NCBI GenBank assembly: GCA_029258795.1 | Contig: JAPDKB010000009.1 | Location: 40,677-104,676, forward strand | DNA: 64,000 nt | Reading direction: 5' to 3' | DNA from: an archaeon | Lineage (GTDB): Archaea > EX4484-52 > WAPT01 | In this document: piece by piece, positions 1 through 7,532 of the stretch | Layout: every line of letters starts with the position of its first letter | Position numbering within the stretch: the stretch's first letter is position 1 | Position numbers and translations under genes: made by a program | The notes under the pieces: model-generated | What the model saw: the letters and a program-made list of their open reading frames with translations, nothing else | What the model was told of the DNA's origin: nothing | The model's database searches: none

Positions 1-423
1 ATCCATTCTTATCATTTTCGGATACTCCTCGAGAACAGAGGCGAGATAGTATGATAGCGGATATATATCATCGGTTCTTCTGATCATTCCCTCAATTTTC
101 TTCAGCTTTTCCTCAAAATCCCTGAACTCCCTCTCAGAAATTTCAACTGCTTTTATTGCTGTGTAATTCTTCCTCATTTTTTCCATGGTTTCCTCAGCAT
201 ACTCTCTGAGCATCCCCCTATAATCGGGAGAGTTCAGAATTTCGAATATTCTGGAGAGGTGAACCTCTATCTTATTCAGAGCCATTTCAGTTTCCTTAGA
301 TCTTCTTGCAGATTTCATATACCCAAGTCTGAATATCTCTGTGGGATACTCTCCCATTTTCTCTTTTAGCAAAGGCCTGTAAGCAAGAATCGAAGCAATT
401 GCAACTTCTTGAACTTTCATCAT
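1..423 (-). CDS. Unknown helical protein, N-terminal part (runs off the left edge)
   Basis: An open frame of 141 codons starts with two consecutive ATG codons (423 and 420) and continues without a stop to base 1, so the C-terminus lies outside the window. The protein is rich in Lys, Glu and Arg and looks entirely alpha-helical, with no signal peptide, membrane segment or metal-binding motif visible. I do not recognise the family. A TATA-like box at 445-454 lies 22-31 nt before the first ATG and there is no Shine-Dalgarno sequence, which fits a leaderless transcript and supports this start. It lies downstream of an integrase remnant and a tRNA gene, so it may sit at the edge of an old integration site, but its composition gives no strong sign of transfer. 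Confidence 0.6.
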   Translation of the reverse strand, partial: MMKVQEVAIASILAYRPLLKEKMGEYPTEIFRLGYMKSARRSKETEMALNKIEVHLSRIFEILNSPDYRGMLREYAEETMEKMRKNYTAIKAVEISEREFRDFEEKLKKIEGMIRRTDDIYPLSYYLASVLEEYPKMIRMD

Positions 424-444
424 GAATATTGTTAGGAACAAAAG

Positions 445-454
445 TAATATATAT
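445..454 (-). promoter_or_regulatory. TATA-like box for the left-edge gene
   Basis: Read on the minus strand this is ATATATATTA, placed 22-31 nt upstream of the paired ATG codons at 423/420. This spacing is what an archaeal leaderless promoter would show. The remaining stretch to 628 holds no gene I can support. Confidence 0.45.
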
Positions 455-628
455 GTATTTGGCAAATCCAAATTCTTGCTCTCATCGAAGAAGTTTATAA
501 TGTTTGGCATTTCTCGGTGGGAGGTCGAGCTACCATCATATAACTTCTTAATACCCTTCAATTTATCCTGAGTACGGTGTGTTCATACCACCAAATCCAA
601 AAACCTTTCCAAATAAATTATTATATTG

Positions 629-793
629 TTAGAACTCTCTATCATGAAAAAAGCGTTCTTTTGAGCAAGGAAGAAATTTTATCTCCAGAATTTCTCCTAT
701 GAGCTGTTTGTTTCTTTCAGAAATGTTCGAACCCCTCAGAAGCTTGAGAGCATGTTCGTATCTTCTCCCGTATCCGTGAATGTCCTCGTTCAT
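629..793 (-). pseudogene. Remnant of an archaeal tyrosine recombinase (N-terminal domain only)
   Basis: From the ATG at 793 the frame encodes 54 residues. The segment H-G-Y-G-R-R-Y-E-H-A-L and then I-S-E-R-N-K-Q-L-I matches the typical N-terminal SAM-like DNA-binding start of archaeal XerA/integrase proteins (commonly xYxxRLExAL...ISExNKxLI). Similarity stops after about residue 35, and the frame ends 20 residues later without any catalytic R...HxxR...Y domain. No continuation is visible in the other minus-strand frames down to 424. The same frame is open upstream into the 3' half of the adjacent tRNA-Ser, the arrangement expected when an integrase gene overlaps its tRNA attachment site. I infer the scar of an old integration. 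Family assignment rests on a short match and is moderately sure. Confidence 0.5.
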
Positions 794-849
794 ACATAAT
801 GGAGTTTCCCTGGTCATAGATTGGGGGAGGCTCCGCTGGTTGCAATTGG

Positions 850-967
850 CGCCGCGGGCAGGATTTTCAGATGCGGGAAAATCAAAGTCCCACAACCTTC
901 GAACCTGCGCGCCCTTACGGGCACCGGCTCTCAAGGCCGGCGCACTACCAGGCTATGCGACCGCGGC
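850..967 (-). tRNA. tRNA-Ser(UGA) with an intron in the T-loop
   Basis: On the minus strand, acceptor arms GCCGCGG (961-967) and CCGCGGC (851-857) pair perfectly. A 3-bp D-stem, a 5-bp anticodon stem (CCGGC/GCCGG) with loop CTTGAGA (anticodon TGA) and a long variable arm (GCCC-GTAA-GGGC) identify a serine tRNA. The T-stem GCAGG (904-908) and CCTGC (858-862) are separated by 41 nt instead of 7, because an intron of about 34 nt (roughly 865-898) interrupts the T-loop after TTCGA. The intron forms a 6-bp hairpin (888-893 with 873-878, one G-U). The spliced tRNA would be 84 nt with a normal T-loop. G is the discriminator and CCA is encoded at 847-849. Confidence 0.9.
865..898 (-). other. tRNA-Ser intron in the T-loop (about position 58/59)
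   Basis: About 34 nt must be removed to give a 7-nt T-loop (TTCGAAT). Repeated A residues at both ends leave the exact boundary uncertain by one or two bases. The GTGGGA/TCCCGC helix flanked by short unpaired stretches is compatible with an archaeal bulge-helix-bulge splicing substrate. Confidence 0.75.
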
Positions 968-990
968 GCGGAAAAGACATGCTTGGCAGA

Positions 991-1020
991 GTTAAAAATA
1001 GCGCGAGAGCTTTTAAATTT
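991..1020 (-). promoter_or_regulatory. Candidate tRNA-Ser promoter
   Basis: Two AT-rich boxes on the minus strand lie upstream of the tRNA: TATTTTTAAC (991-1000), 24-33 nt before the mature 5' end, and AAATTTAAAA (1011-1020), 44-53 nt before it. Either could be the TATA box. The second would leave a short 5' leader for RNase P to remove. Confidence 0.4.
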
Positions 1021-1021
1021 T

Positions 1022-1627
1022 TTAGCCGAAGGGAGAATGCCTTAAATCCTTCTCTTTATATCCTAACCGTTTACCCACCTCGTTGGCTATAATCTCACCG
1101 CAAATGGTGGCTTTGAATTCGAAAGATGATCCCATGGACTTGTAGATTGGCGATTCTCCACTGTTGTTGTATTTATCGGAATGAGCTTTAAGCAAGAGAT
1201 AAATGTCGGATAGCTCAGCCACAGGCGAATCAGGATTGCCCACTATGGAAGAGACGTAAATGTCGTGTTCTTTTGCTATGCGAATATCTTCCACAACCTT
1301 CCTCGTTTTCCCGCTTCCTGAAACAGCCAGCATCACATCATTATCGCTCACTGGCGGATGGGTGTAAGTGTTATCCGATGTGACAACAACTCTCTTACCC
1401 ATCTGAGCTAAGCGCATACCACTATACTTACTACTTTCCAAACTTCTTCCCGTGGCGTTGAGCCAGATTGTATTTGCTTCATACATTTTATCCACAATCC
1501 TTCCAAAAACATCTGCCTGCCCTTCCAGTTCATGCTGCAGTTCATCTAGAATTTTTTTGTAAAAATTAATAGGTCCTGCTATGTCAATTTTACAAGAAAT
1601 CAGCGACTCTCTATTTAATAAGGGCAT
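1022..1627 (-). CDS. SIS-domain sugar-phosphate isomerase, 6-phospho-3-hexuloisomerase-like
   Basis: This 201-residue protein is a single SIS domain, as in archaeal 6-phospho-3-hexuloisomerase (PHI/HxlB, the MJ1247 family), which interconverts 3-hexulose 6-phosphate and fructose 6-phosphate in archaeal pentose synthesis. Visible family features are G-R-S near residue 59, the conserved S-G-S-G-K-T phosphate-binding loop near residue 104, the following helix, and the length, which is typical. The ATG at 1627 follows an AGGGTGG-type ribosome-binding site. It lies 51 nt after the Trm112-like gene on the same strand and is the last gene of the large ribosomal operon or its own short unit. No HxlA (hexulose-phosphate synthase) is present here, so the exact substrate is inferred; other SIS isomerases remain possible. 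Confidence 0.75.
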   Translation of the reverse strand: MPLLNRESLISCKIDIAGPINFYKKILDELQHELEGQADVFGRIVDKMYEANTIWLNATGRSLESSKYSGMRLAQMGKRVVVTSDNTYTHPPVSDNDVMLAVSGSGKTRKVVEDIRIAKEHDIYVSSIVGNPDSPVAELSDIYLLLKAHSDKYNNSGESPIYKSMGSSFEFKATICGEIIANEVGKRLGYKEKDLRHSPFG

Positions 1628-1678
1628 GATGCCCTACCACCCTCTAAAAAAAATTAGTACTCAAAATTTAAATTTCCT

Positions 1679-1885
1679 TCAAAGCTTGAGATTATGTTTA
1701 AAGTTGGCTTTTTCGGCTTTTTCCAGCTCCCATGCATCCTCAAGCAGCATATCAGGAACATCACCATCAAGCACCGGAAATGCAAGCCTGCAGTTCTCGC
1801 AAACTATGAACATGCCCTTCTCAACAACATCTCCCTTGCATTTGGGGCAAGCCAAAATTTCCAGCAGCTTTTTATCCACACCCAT
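1679..1885 (-). CDS. Trm112-like zinc-ribbon protein
   Basis: This small protein of 68 residues belongs to the Trm112/UPF0434 family, whose eukaryotic and archaeal members bind and activate several SAM-dependent methyltransferases acting on tRNA, rRNA and release factor. It shows [12 protein letters not shown], a later C-E-N-C pair, and then A-F-P-V-x-D-G-x-P, the family signature. The four cysteines would bind zinc or help fold the domain. The ATG at 1885 is preferred over the GTG at 1894 because the GTG lies inside the TGAGGTG ribosome-binding site. It follows cbf5 by 36 nt, a link between rRNA pseudouridylation and methylation that fits a ribosome-biogenesis operon. No partner methyltransferase is encoded nearby. 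Confidence 0.85.
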   Translation of the reverse strand: MGVDKKLLEILACPKCKGDVVEKGMFIVCENCRLAFPVLDGDVPDMLLEDAWELEKAEKANFKHNLKL

Positions 1886-1921
1886 GTGCCGCACCTCAAA
1901 CTTTCATTCTTTCAAGGATTT

Positions 1922-2884
1922 TTATTTCTTTTTCTTCCAGAGCTTCGGATAAACGCCCTTTTCCATGACCACTCTGTTTATCGTGCATGCAACACCGCTC
2001 CTTCTTCCAGCCATCTCTTCAGCATTCATTTCTGCCCTGCCCAAGGCAACGAGCTCGCCCTTCAAGCTCAGGATTGCCACAACGTCACCTTTCTTTACAC
2101 TCTTTTCCACCTTGGAAATCCCGCCCACATGAAGCTGCGCACCATAACAAATTGCTGAGATAGCACTGTCTTTCACCAAAACCTTCTTCACATCTTTGAG
2201 CAGGTATTCCACAGGCAGCACAACCTCCCTGAGCTTCGCATCTTTCCCTTCCTCTTTCCATATTGCATAAGCGTCAACAACATCTTGAAGGTAGCATGCT
2301 TTATCCTCAGTTATGCTGCCCACAGCGGTCCTCCTCAGCTCCTGAAGATGGGCATTCACACCCATGGCTCTACCCATATCCACACACAGCTTTCTTATGT
2401 AGGTGCCTGCTTCACATCTAACGCGGAAGAGCACATATCTCCCCTCAATCTCCAACACCTCGATGGAATAAATCTTCCTTTTTCTCGGCTTTCTCGCAAC
2501 AGCACTCCTCAAGGGTGGAACCTGCGTTATCGTGCCCTCAAAATTCTTCATCACTTCCCTTATCCTGCTTTCCTCAACATCCCCATGCAACTTCATTAAC
2601 GCAACATATTCCTTATCGCTTCTCGCAAGAAGCTGGGTAAGCTTGGTGGCGTGGTTCAATAGGATGACAAGCACACCGGTGGCATTCGGGTCAAGCGTTC
2701 CGGTCTGACCCGCTTTCCTCACTTCCAGAATATCTTTAAGCCATGCCACCACCTGGTGACTTGTTGGGCCGCGCGGCTTATCAACGATAACAGCGCCATA
2801 CTTCAAAAGCTCTTCCACGGGTCTTTCGTGAGGATAATACCCATGTTCTGGAGAAGTTTCTGCCTCCTCTCTCACAATCCACAT
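1922..2884 (-). CDS. cbf5: Cbf5/TruB-type pseudouridine synthase
   Basis: Cbf5 is the catalytic pseudouridine synthase of archaeal box H/ACA ribonucleoproteins and can also make pseudouridine 55 in tRNA. The protein has 320 residues, as usual. The catalytic motif G-T-L-D-P-N-A-T-G-V-L, with the essential Asp, lies near residue 60. The TruB core runs to about residue 220, with C-E-A-G-T-Y-I-R-K-L-C in the middle. A C-terminal PUA domain spans roughly 235-305 (G-A-Q-L-H-V-G-G-I). Placement at the distal end of the L30-L15-SecY-L34e-L14e block is common in archaea and links rRNA modification to ribosomal-protein synthesis. cmk and adk, often found in this stretch, are absent. Confidence 0.93.
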   Translation of the reverse strand: MWIVREEAETSPEHGYYPHERPVEELLKYGAVIVDKPRGPTSHQVVAWLKDILEVRKAGQTGTLDPNATGVLVILLNHATKLTQLLARSDKEYVALMKLHGDVEESRIREVMKNFEGTITQVPPLRSAVARKPRKRKIYSIEVLEIEGRYVLFRVRCEAGTYIRKLCVDMGRAMGVNAHLQELRRTAVGSITEDKACYLQDVVDAYAIWKEEGKDAKLREVVLPVEYLLKDVKKVLVKDSAISAICYGAQLHVGGISKVEKSVKKGDVVAILSLKGELVALGRAEMNAEEMAGRRSGVACTINRVVMEKGVYPKLWKKKK

Positions 2885-2920
2885 GGAAGAAAAAGTATGG
2901 GGGAGCTTTTAATAATCTTT

Positions 2921-3196
2921 TTACAGCTGAATTCCTACCCTCTTGCTCATAACCTCTTCAAGCTTGGCTTCCTTAATCGCATTGAGAACTTCCTCATCGC
3001 TGGCATTCTTCTTTATCTTCACCTTGTGAGGTGTTGGCTCCAGGTGCTTAATGTTGCATTTTTTCCTCCTTGCTCCTGTCAAAGATTTTGGCCCGGTGAC
3101 CATCACGAAATTGTCATCCAGCACATCTATCACAACACAAAAGCATCCTGCATCTCTTCCAGCATTTTTCACGCAGACCCTACCAACTTCAAGCAT
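2921..3196 (-). CDS. rpl14e: 50S ribosomal protein L14e
   Basis: L14e is an archaeal/eukaryotic large-subunit protein with an SH3-like fold that binds rRNA. The protein of about 91 residues shows the expected start E-V-G-R-V-C-V-K-x-A-G-R-D-A-G and the T-G-P-K-S-L-T-G-A-R-R-K-K-C-N motif. The ATG at 3196 sits 6 nt after a GGGGTGA ribosome-binding site; GTG codons at 3199 and 3205 lie too close to that site. It lies between rpl34e and cbf5 in the expected archaeal order. Its C-terminal charged helix is slightly longer than usual. Confidence 0.93.
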   Translation of the reverse strand: MLEVGRVCVKNAGRDAGCFCVVIDVLDDNFVMVTGPKSLTGARRKKCNIKHLEPTPHKVKIKKNASDEEVLNAIKEAKLEEVMSKRVGIQL

Positions 3197-3215
3197 CACG
3201 CTCACCCCTTTACCA

Positions 3216-3482
3216 TCACTGCTTCATTTTCACCACAGCTTCTGCTATCTTTTTCCTCAAACATGAAGGGCAGAGCACACCACCATACATCCTTTCAGGC
3301 CTTTTCTTTGTCTTCGCCATACTTTTAAGCTTGTAAGCTTTAACTCTGGGAACTCCAGCCAGTGGGGTTCCACACACTCCACACTTTGCAAAGTTGACTT
3401 TCTTCTCAACTTTATGGATAACAAGTTTGCCTCCCGGCGTTCTGACGCGCTTCCACTTCTTACCTCGCAACGATGGTCTCAT
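3216..3482 (-). CDS. rpl34e: 50S ribosomal protein L34e
   Basis: L34e is a zinc-binding large-subunit protein of archaea and eukaryotes. The 88-residue product starts M-R-P-S-L-R-G-K-K-W-K-R, has a first C-G-V-C pair near residue 35 and a second C-P-S-C pair near residue 72, and ends with a basic helix. I prefer the ATG at 3482 to the upstream start at 3503 because a GAGGTGA ribosome-binding site lies 5 nt before it, and the longer start would overlap the DUF106 stop codon. Confidence 0.93.
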   Translation of the reverse strand: MRPSLRGKKWKRVRTPGGKLVIHKVEKKVNFAKCGVCGTPLAGVPRVKAYKLKSMAKTKKRPERMYGGVLCPSCLRKKIAEAVVKMKQ

Positions 3483-3492
3483 ACTCGTCACC

Positions 3493-3948
3493 TCAATCAA
3501 CACGAAGCAGCTTCCTGAAAAAGATGGAAGCCGGAATGGAAATTATTATGTACAGGCCTATTATGCCAACGGTATCGCCAACAAAAGGCAATGGGAAGGG
3601 CAGCTTGAAAGTTGCGCCGTTGTAAAGCTTTTTGAGCAGCGGGAACATGATAAGGATTATGAGCATGGTGTAGATGAGCTGCTTCTGGGTTAGGGTCATC
3701 TGCTCCTTCAGCAGGTGCATATTCTTTTCCCATAAATCTTTTAATTCTTTCTCATCCCCTCGCTTTCTCGCATCGTCCATCCTTTTCTTGTATTCCTTCG
3801 CTTTTCTCCTGAGATGCTTGGCTTTCTCCACATCTATGGTGATGAGGTAAACCAGCGGGAAAAGGAATGCCATGAGGATTGAAAAAAGGGTCACACCTAT
3901 CAGCGGATCAAGATTTGCGAGCATTTCAACAACCATGACTCCCACCAT
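3493..3948 (-). CDS. DUF106/EMC3-like membrane insertase homologue
   Basis: The protein has 151 residues, an N-terminal membrane segment, a charged coiled-coil hairpin (about residues 42-85) and two more membrane segments. This is the layout of archaeal DUF106 proteins, which belong to the Oxa1/YidC/EMC3/Get1 superfamily of membrane-protein insertases. It follows secY by one base, the usual archaeal location, which fits a shared role in placing proteins in the membrane. Starts at 3948, 3936 or 3924 are possible; a GGTGGGAG stretch lies before 3936. The family is clear, but activity in archaea is inferred from homologues. Confidence 0.85.
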   Translation of the reverse strand: MVGVMVVEMLANLDPLIGVTLFSILMAFLFPLVYLITIDVEKAKHLRRKAKEYKKRMDDARKRGDEKELKDLWEKNMHLLKEQMTLTQKQLIYTMLIILIMFPLLKKLYNGATFKLPFPLPFVGDTVGIIGLYIIISIPASIFFRKLLRVD

Positions 3949-3949
3949 A

Positions 3950-5332
3950 TCATCCTTTCATCTTACCCATGAGCTTCCTTACCATCGGATGCGCGTCCTC
4001 CAGCTGCTGTACTGCCAGCATCTCGTACATATTATATATGATCATCACCGCCAGAAGTATGGCTGTACCTCTAACCAACGCTCCCAGCAAATCGGCAAGA
4101 GCCGCAAGCAATCCTACAAAAGCCCCACCCATAATTGCAAGAGGAGTTATGTACCTCTCCAGTACCTTCTCAATGACACGCGGGTCCTTTCTGAATCCCG
4201 GAATTTGCAGGCTTGCTGACTGAATCTGTCTTGCAACGCTCTTGGCATCCATGCCTGCAGTTGTTACCCAGAAGAGGGAGAATATGGCTGTGCCCACAAC
4301 CATCACTATCAGATAAGTTATGGCTCTCACCACCTCCCTTCCTGTGAGTCCTCCATAGAGCAAATAGTAGATGAAAGATCTTGGCGGGGTCATGTAGTAA
4401 ACCAACCCGCTTTTGGGTCTGCCATCCGCGTCAAAACAACCAAGCACTCCACATTTAAGGTTGGTATCCACATCATGAGCTACCATCCTTCCTGCCATTT
4501 CTATGTTTATGATGAGGGCCGTCACCAAAATCACGGGGATGACGTTTGTGTAGATAAAGCGGAGAGGCCATTTTCTGCCGAAGCCGCGCAACGTTCCAAA
4601 AGCAAGAGGTATCTCAACACGCATCGATTGAGCATAAACAGCTATCACAAATATCACAATTGTGGTGATGATTGGTACGAGCATTTTCACATCTGGAGTG
4701 CCGTCCAAAACCGTTTGAATGAAAGCCAGCAACCTGCCAGCATAGTATTCTCCCGCTGTCTGGAAGTTGAAAAGCTGGATGAATATCTGCCTTGAGATTC
4801 CAGCAACTATGAACAGCGAGATGCCGCTACCAAAACCCCACTTGCTCACAACTTCATCCATGAAGATGACAAGCCACCCTCCAATACAGAGCTGAAGCAC
4901 CACGATGGCAACGTTGAAAAAAGAATAGGTAGCGGGCTGTATCGGACCAAAAAGAACCCATGCAACTGCCTGCACAAAAGTTATAACAAACGCAAGGAAT
5001 TTTTGAGCGCCCTGAAACATTATTCTGCCGTGCCTCGTGTTAAGATCCCAGTTTATTATTCTTGCACCCACAAGCATCTGCAGGATGATGGATGCGGTGA
5101 CTATCGGACCTATACCCAGCGTCATCAAGCTGCCGGTTTTTGCTCCCAGAAGCATTTCCCATTCAGCAAATCTGGCCGCAACCTCCTCCTTTATCCCGTA
5201 AACCCGTATCTCGGTCAAAATGTAATATAGAATCAGAATTATTCCCGTCCACTTCAACCTCTCATTTAGTGTTAGCCTTCTCTTTGGAGCTTCCACACCC
5301 GGCAGAAGCTCGAAAAACTTTTCCAGGTTCAT
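3950..5332 (-). CDS. secY: Preprotein translocase subunit SecY
   Basis: SecY is the channel subunit of the general secretion translocon in the cytoplasmic membrane. The 460-residue product has ten hydrophobic segments, the conserved L-T-L-N-E-R-L-K-W-T-G start of the first membrane helix, G-I-G-P-I-V-T-A-S-I-I-L-Q plug-region sequence near residue 90, and the cytoplasmic loop with F-G-S-G-I-S-L-F. An upstream in-frame start at 5386 would overlap rpl15 by more than 50 nt; the ATG at 5332 lies 2 nt after the rpl15 stop and matches the family N-terminus. Many secreted proteins at 36-64 kb would depend on this channel. Confidence 0.96.
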   Translation of the reverse strand: MNLEKFFELLPGVEAPKRRLTLNERLKWTGIILILYYILTEIRVYGIKEEVAARFAEWEMLLGAKTGSLMTLGIGPIVTASIILQMLVGARIINWDLNTRHGRIMFQGAQKFLAFVITFVQAVAWVLFGPIQPATYSFFNVAIVVLQLCIGGWLVIFMDEVVSKWGFGSGISLFIVAGISRQIFIQLFNFQTAGEYYAGRLLAFIQTVLDGTPDVKMLVPIITTIVIFVIAVYAQSMRVEIPLAFGTLRGFGRKWPLRFIYTNVIPVILVTALIINIEMAGRMVAHDVDTNLKCGVLGCFDADGRPKSGLVYYMTPPRSFIYYLLYGGLTGREVVRAITYLIVMVVGTAIFSLFWVTTAGMDAKSVARQIQSASLQIPGFRKDPRVIEKVLERYITPLAIMGGAFVGLLAALADLLGALVRGTAILLAVMIIYNMYEMLAVQQLEDAHPMVRKLMGKMKG

Positions 5333-5333
5333 T

Positions 5334-5816
5334 TTAACTGCCCTCCTCCGCTGCTGCAGCAGCCAAAACAACCTTTCCGCCAGCACTCTCTATCTTTTCA
5401 ATTGCCTTTTGGGTGGCTTCAGCAACTCTAACCTCCACAGGCAGGTTTATTTTTCCGGCACCGAGCAGCTTATCGTAGCCGGCCTTCTCAAGATCAACAA
5501 CGTAAGGCTTATCTTTCTTTTCCGCCACCCCCATCGCAACCCATCTTTCAATATAACGCTCAATATCTCCAACATTTATGCAATTTTTCTCTCTCACTAT
5601 TGATTTGTGTCTTTTGAAACCCTTCCTTCCCCTTCCAAGAGGAAGTTTGCCTTCAGCATAAAGCATCGTTAGCTTCTGCTGTCCTCTCTTACCCATTCCT
5701 GCTTTACCCTTTCCACCTTTCGAACCCTTACCTCTGTGCTTCTTCTTAGAACCCCATCCGTAGGTTTTCGAACCCCTGAGCTTGTTGACTTTCCTCTTCC
5801 TCTTTCTTACGACCAT
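5334..5816 (-). CDS. rpl15: 50S ribosomal protein L15
   Basis: L15 (uL15) is a late-assembling large-subunit protein. The 160-residue product has the basic N-terminus with K-L-R-G-S-K-T-Y-G-W-G, a glycine-lysine-rich stretch H-R-G-K-G-S-K-G-G-K-G-K-A-G, and a C-terminal alpha/beta domain with A-G-G-K-V. It ends in an alanine/glutamate-rich tail, unusual in length but like the tails seen on other proteins of this operon. It lies between rpl30 and secY, the normal order. Confidence 0.95.
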   Translation of the reverse strand: MVVRKRKRKVNKLRGSKTYGWGSKKKHRGKGSKGGKGKAGMGKRGQQKLTMLYAEGKLPLGRGRKGFKRHKSIVREKNCINVGDIERYIERWVAMGVAEKKDKPYVVDLEKAGYDKLLGAGKINLPVEVRVAEATQKAIEKIESAGGKVVLAAAAAEEGS

Positions 5817-5827
5817 GACCTACACCT

Positions 5828-6259
5828 TCATATCATTCTTTTTATGAGGTCGTTGATCTTCTCTCCCCTGTAACCGAGTGCTCCTCCAACCGTGAAGTGC
5901 TTCTTTATACCTTTTCTCTCATAACCCTTTCTCGGAGGAGCAAGCCGAAACACGGGCTTCAATCCGGCTTTTTTAAGCCCCACTTCCTTGATTTTCTTCA
6001 CATACTCATCGACTTTCTCTGCTGGTATTTTTCCACCACCTTCAAGCTCCCCTCTTTTTTCCACAAGAAGCTTGAGGACTTCATCACTAACCTCTCCCCA
6101 CGTAACATAATCCTTGACCTTGAAAATCATACCCTTGTATGAGTCATTTTCAGGCACAACCGTGCAGTGGTGTGGCTTGTTCAGATTCAGAAGTTTAAGT
6201 GTTCTTTCAACTTCCTCCCTTACACCAACAGTACCTCTTACTCTCACCACCGCGTACAT
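5828..6259 (-). CDS. rpl30: 50S ribosomal protein L30
   Basis: The archaeal/eukaryotic-length L30 (uL30/L7) has 143 residues from the ATG at 6259. It shows the V-R-V-R-G-x-V-G-V start, L-x-L-L-N-L-N-K-P-H-H-C-T-V-V, then the inserted archaeal domain with G-E-V and the C-terminal H-F-T-V-G-G-A-L-G-Y-R-G. The ATG shares its A with the last base of the rps5 stop (TGATG), so translation of the two genes is probably coupled. A GTG three bases upstream is the alternative. Confidence 0.95.
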   Translation of the reverse strand: MYAVVRVRGTVGVREEVERTLKLLNLNKPHHCTVVPENDSYKGMIFKVKDYVTWGEVSDEVLKLLVEKRGELEGGGKIPAEKVDEYVKKIKEVGLKKAGLKPVFRLAPPRKGYERKGIKKHFTVGGALGYRGEKINDLIKRMI

Positions 6260-6960
6260 CACACAGCACCCTGAACCATACCAGTTCTCTTGATTTCTTC
6301 CTCGCCAACCTTCATTTTGTTGAGGTTTCTGAAAGCATCAATGGCCGCTCCCACAAAATTAAGTCGGGTTCTCGTGTCTCCAAAGGACTGAGACCACACA
6401 TCCTTAATACCAGCCAGCCTCATAACTTTCTTTAGTTCCTCTCCAACCACGAGTCCCACTCCTTTCGGAGCGGGCATCAGCACAACTCTGACGCTACCCA
6501 TCTTACCCATGACTCTGAAAGGTATGGAGTGATGACCCCTGCATCCACACTCCCAGGATCCACACCCTCTCCTTATGGGGAATATGTTCAGTTTGGCTTT
6601 TCTTATTGCTTTCTCTATAACCTCTCTGGCACTCTTACCTCTTGCCACACCAAATCCTATCAGCCCGTTCTCGTTTCCAACGATAGCAGCAGCATGAAGG
6701 GTCCTTCTCCTTCCTGACTTGTGCATCCTCACGGTGGATCTTATGGGTACTCTTCTCTTACCACCACCCTTACCGCTCACACCACCTATGTTTATGAGCT
6801 CTTCCTTCAAATCGGGCACGAGATAATCAACTATTTCCGGCTCTTTTATAACATAACCTCTAGCAAAAATCTCCTCTATTGACTTTATCTCTCCTTCTTT
6901 AACCATCCTTCCGAGTTCCGTCCTCGGTACCCAATCCTCCAGTGAGGTTTTCACGGCCAT
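6259..6960 (-). CDS. rps5: 30S ribosomal protein S5
   Basis: S5 (uS5) is a small-subunit protein near the decoding site. The product of 233 residues has the archaeal N-terminal extension (W-V-P-R-T-E-L-G), the double-stranded RNA-binding-like domain with R-x-R-T-L-H-A-A-A-I-V-G-N-E-N-G-L-I-G-F-G, and the C-terminal G-S-V-R-V-V-L-M-P-A-P-K-G-V-G-L. A GTG at 6969 overlapping the rpl18 stop is an equally plausible start; the ATG at 6960 gives the more typical N-terminus. Confidence 0.95.
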   Translation of the reverse strand: MAVKTSLEDWVPRTELGRMVKEGEIKSIEEIFARGYVIKEPEIVDYLVPDLKEELINIGGVSGKGGGKRRVPIRSTVRMHKSGRRRTLHAAAIVGNENGLIGFGVARGKSAREVIEKAIRKAKLNIFPIRRGCGSWECGCRGHHSIPFRVMGKMGSVRVVLMPAPKGVGLVVGEELKKVMRLAGIKDVWSQSFGDTRTRLNFVGAAIDAFRNLNKMKVGEEEIKRTGMVQGAV

Positions 6961-6965
6961 GTTAA

Positions 6966-7526
6966 TCACTCATCATGGGATTTCTTCTTTTTACCGGATT
7001 TTTTGGATTCGCCACTTTTAGCAGAGAACACCTTATCAATATTTTCCTTAACCTTTTTGAAGGTTTCCACAACCTTCCTGCTTATGTGCTCACCCATTAT
7101 CCTACTCTCATCCGGAACCTTGTCTGGAGAGTGAGGGATGTTCAATCCAGCATCCACCGCTCCTTTGAGCACAGCGAATATTCTGGCTCCTTTGGTTGAA
7201 GTGTGTCTCCCTATGTCGAGTATGGCTTCATTTATACCTTCTTTCAAGGCCATCTTGCCGATGAGGTATCCGGTTAGGTAAGCTGCGGGCGTGTTTTTGA
7301 AGGATGTGATATCCCATCCATACTCCGCAAGCTTTTTGGAAGTAACCATGACTTTAGTAACATCTCCCTTAGGGTTGAACTCTCTTATGTGGGCTATTAT
7401 CTGCGTGTTCGTCCTTCTGACAGTAAGTATTGGCTTGCCGCTCTTAACAAGAGCCAGCCTTTTCTTGTAATCAGTTTTTCCTTCCCTTCTCCTCCTGAAT
7501 TTCATTAAGTAACCGCGTTTCCCCAT
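6966..7526 (-). CDS. rpl18: 50S ribosomal protein L18
   Basis: L18 (uL18) binds 5S rRNA together with L5. The product has the R-R-R-E-G-K-T-D-Y-K-K-R-L start, L-T-V-R-R-T-N-T-Q-I-I-A, and A-Y-L-T-G-Y-L-I-G in the middle. At 186 residues it carries a short lysine/serine-rich C-terminal tail after residue 165. An ATG at 7505 (M-K-F-R-R-R-R) is an alternative start giving the more usual N-terminus. It overlaps the start of rps5. Confidence 0.94.
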   Translation of the reverse strand: MGKRGYLMKFRRRREGKTDYKKRLALVKSGKPILTVRRTNTQIIAHIREFNPKGDVTKVMVTSKKLAEYGWDITSFKNTPAAYLTGYLIGKMALKEGINEAILDIGRHTSTKGARIFAVLKGAVDAGLNIPHSPDKVPDESRIMGEHISRKVVETFKKVKENIDKVFSAKSGESKKSGKKKKSHDE

Positions 7527-7532
7527 AATTCA

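Noticed and set aside
629-934. A 101-aa gene starting at 934
   Set aside because: Its first 40 or so codons lie within the tRNA-Ser and its leader side; only the part after about 793 resembles a protein family.
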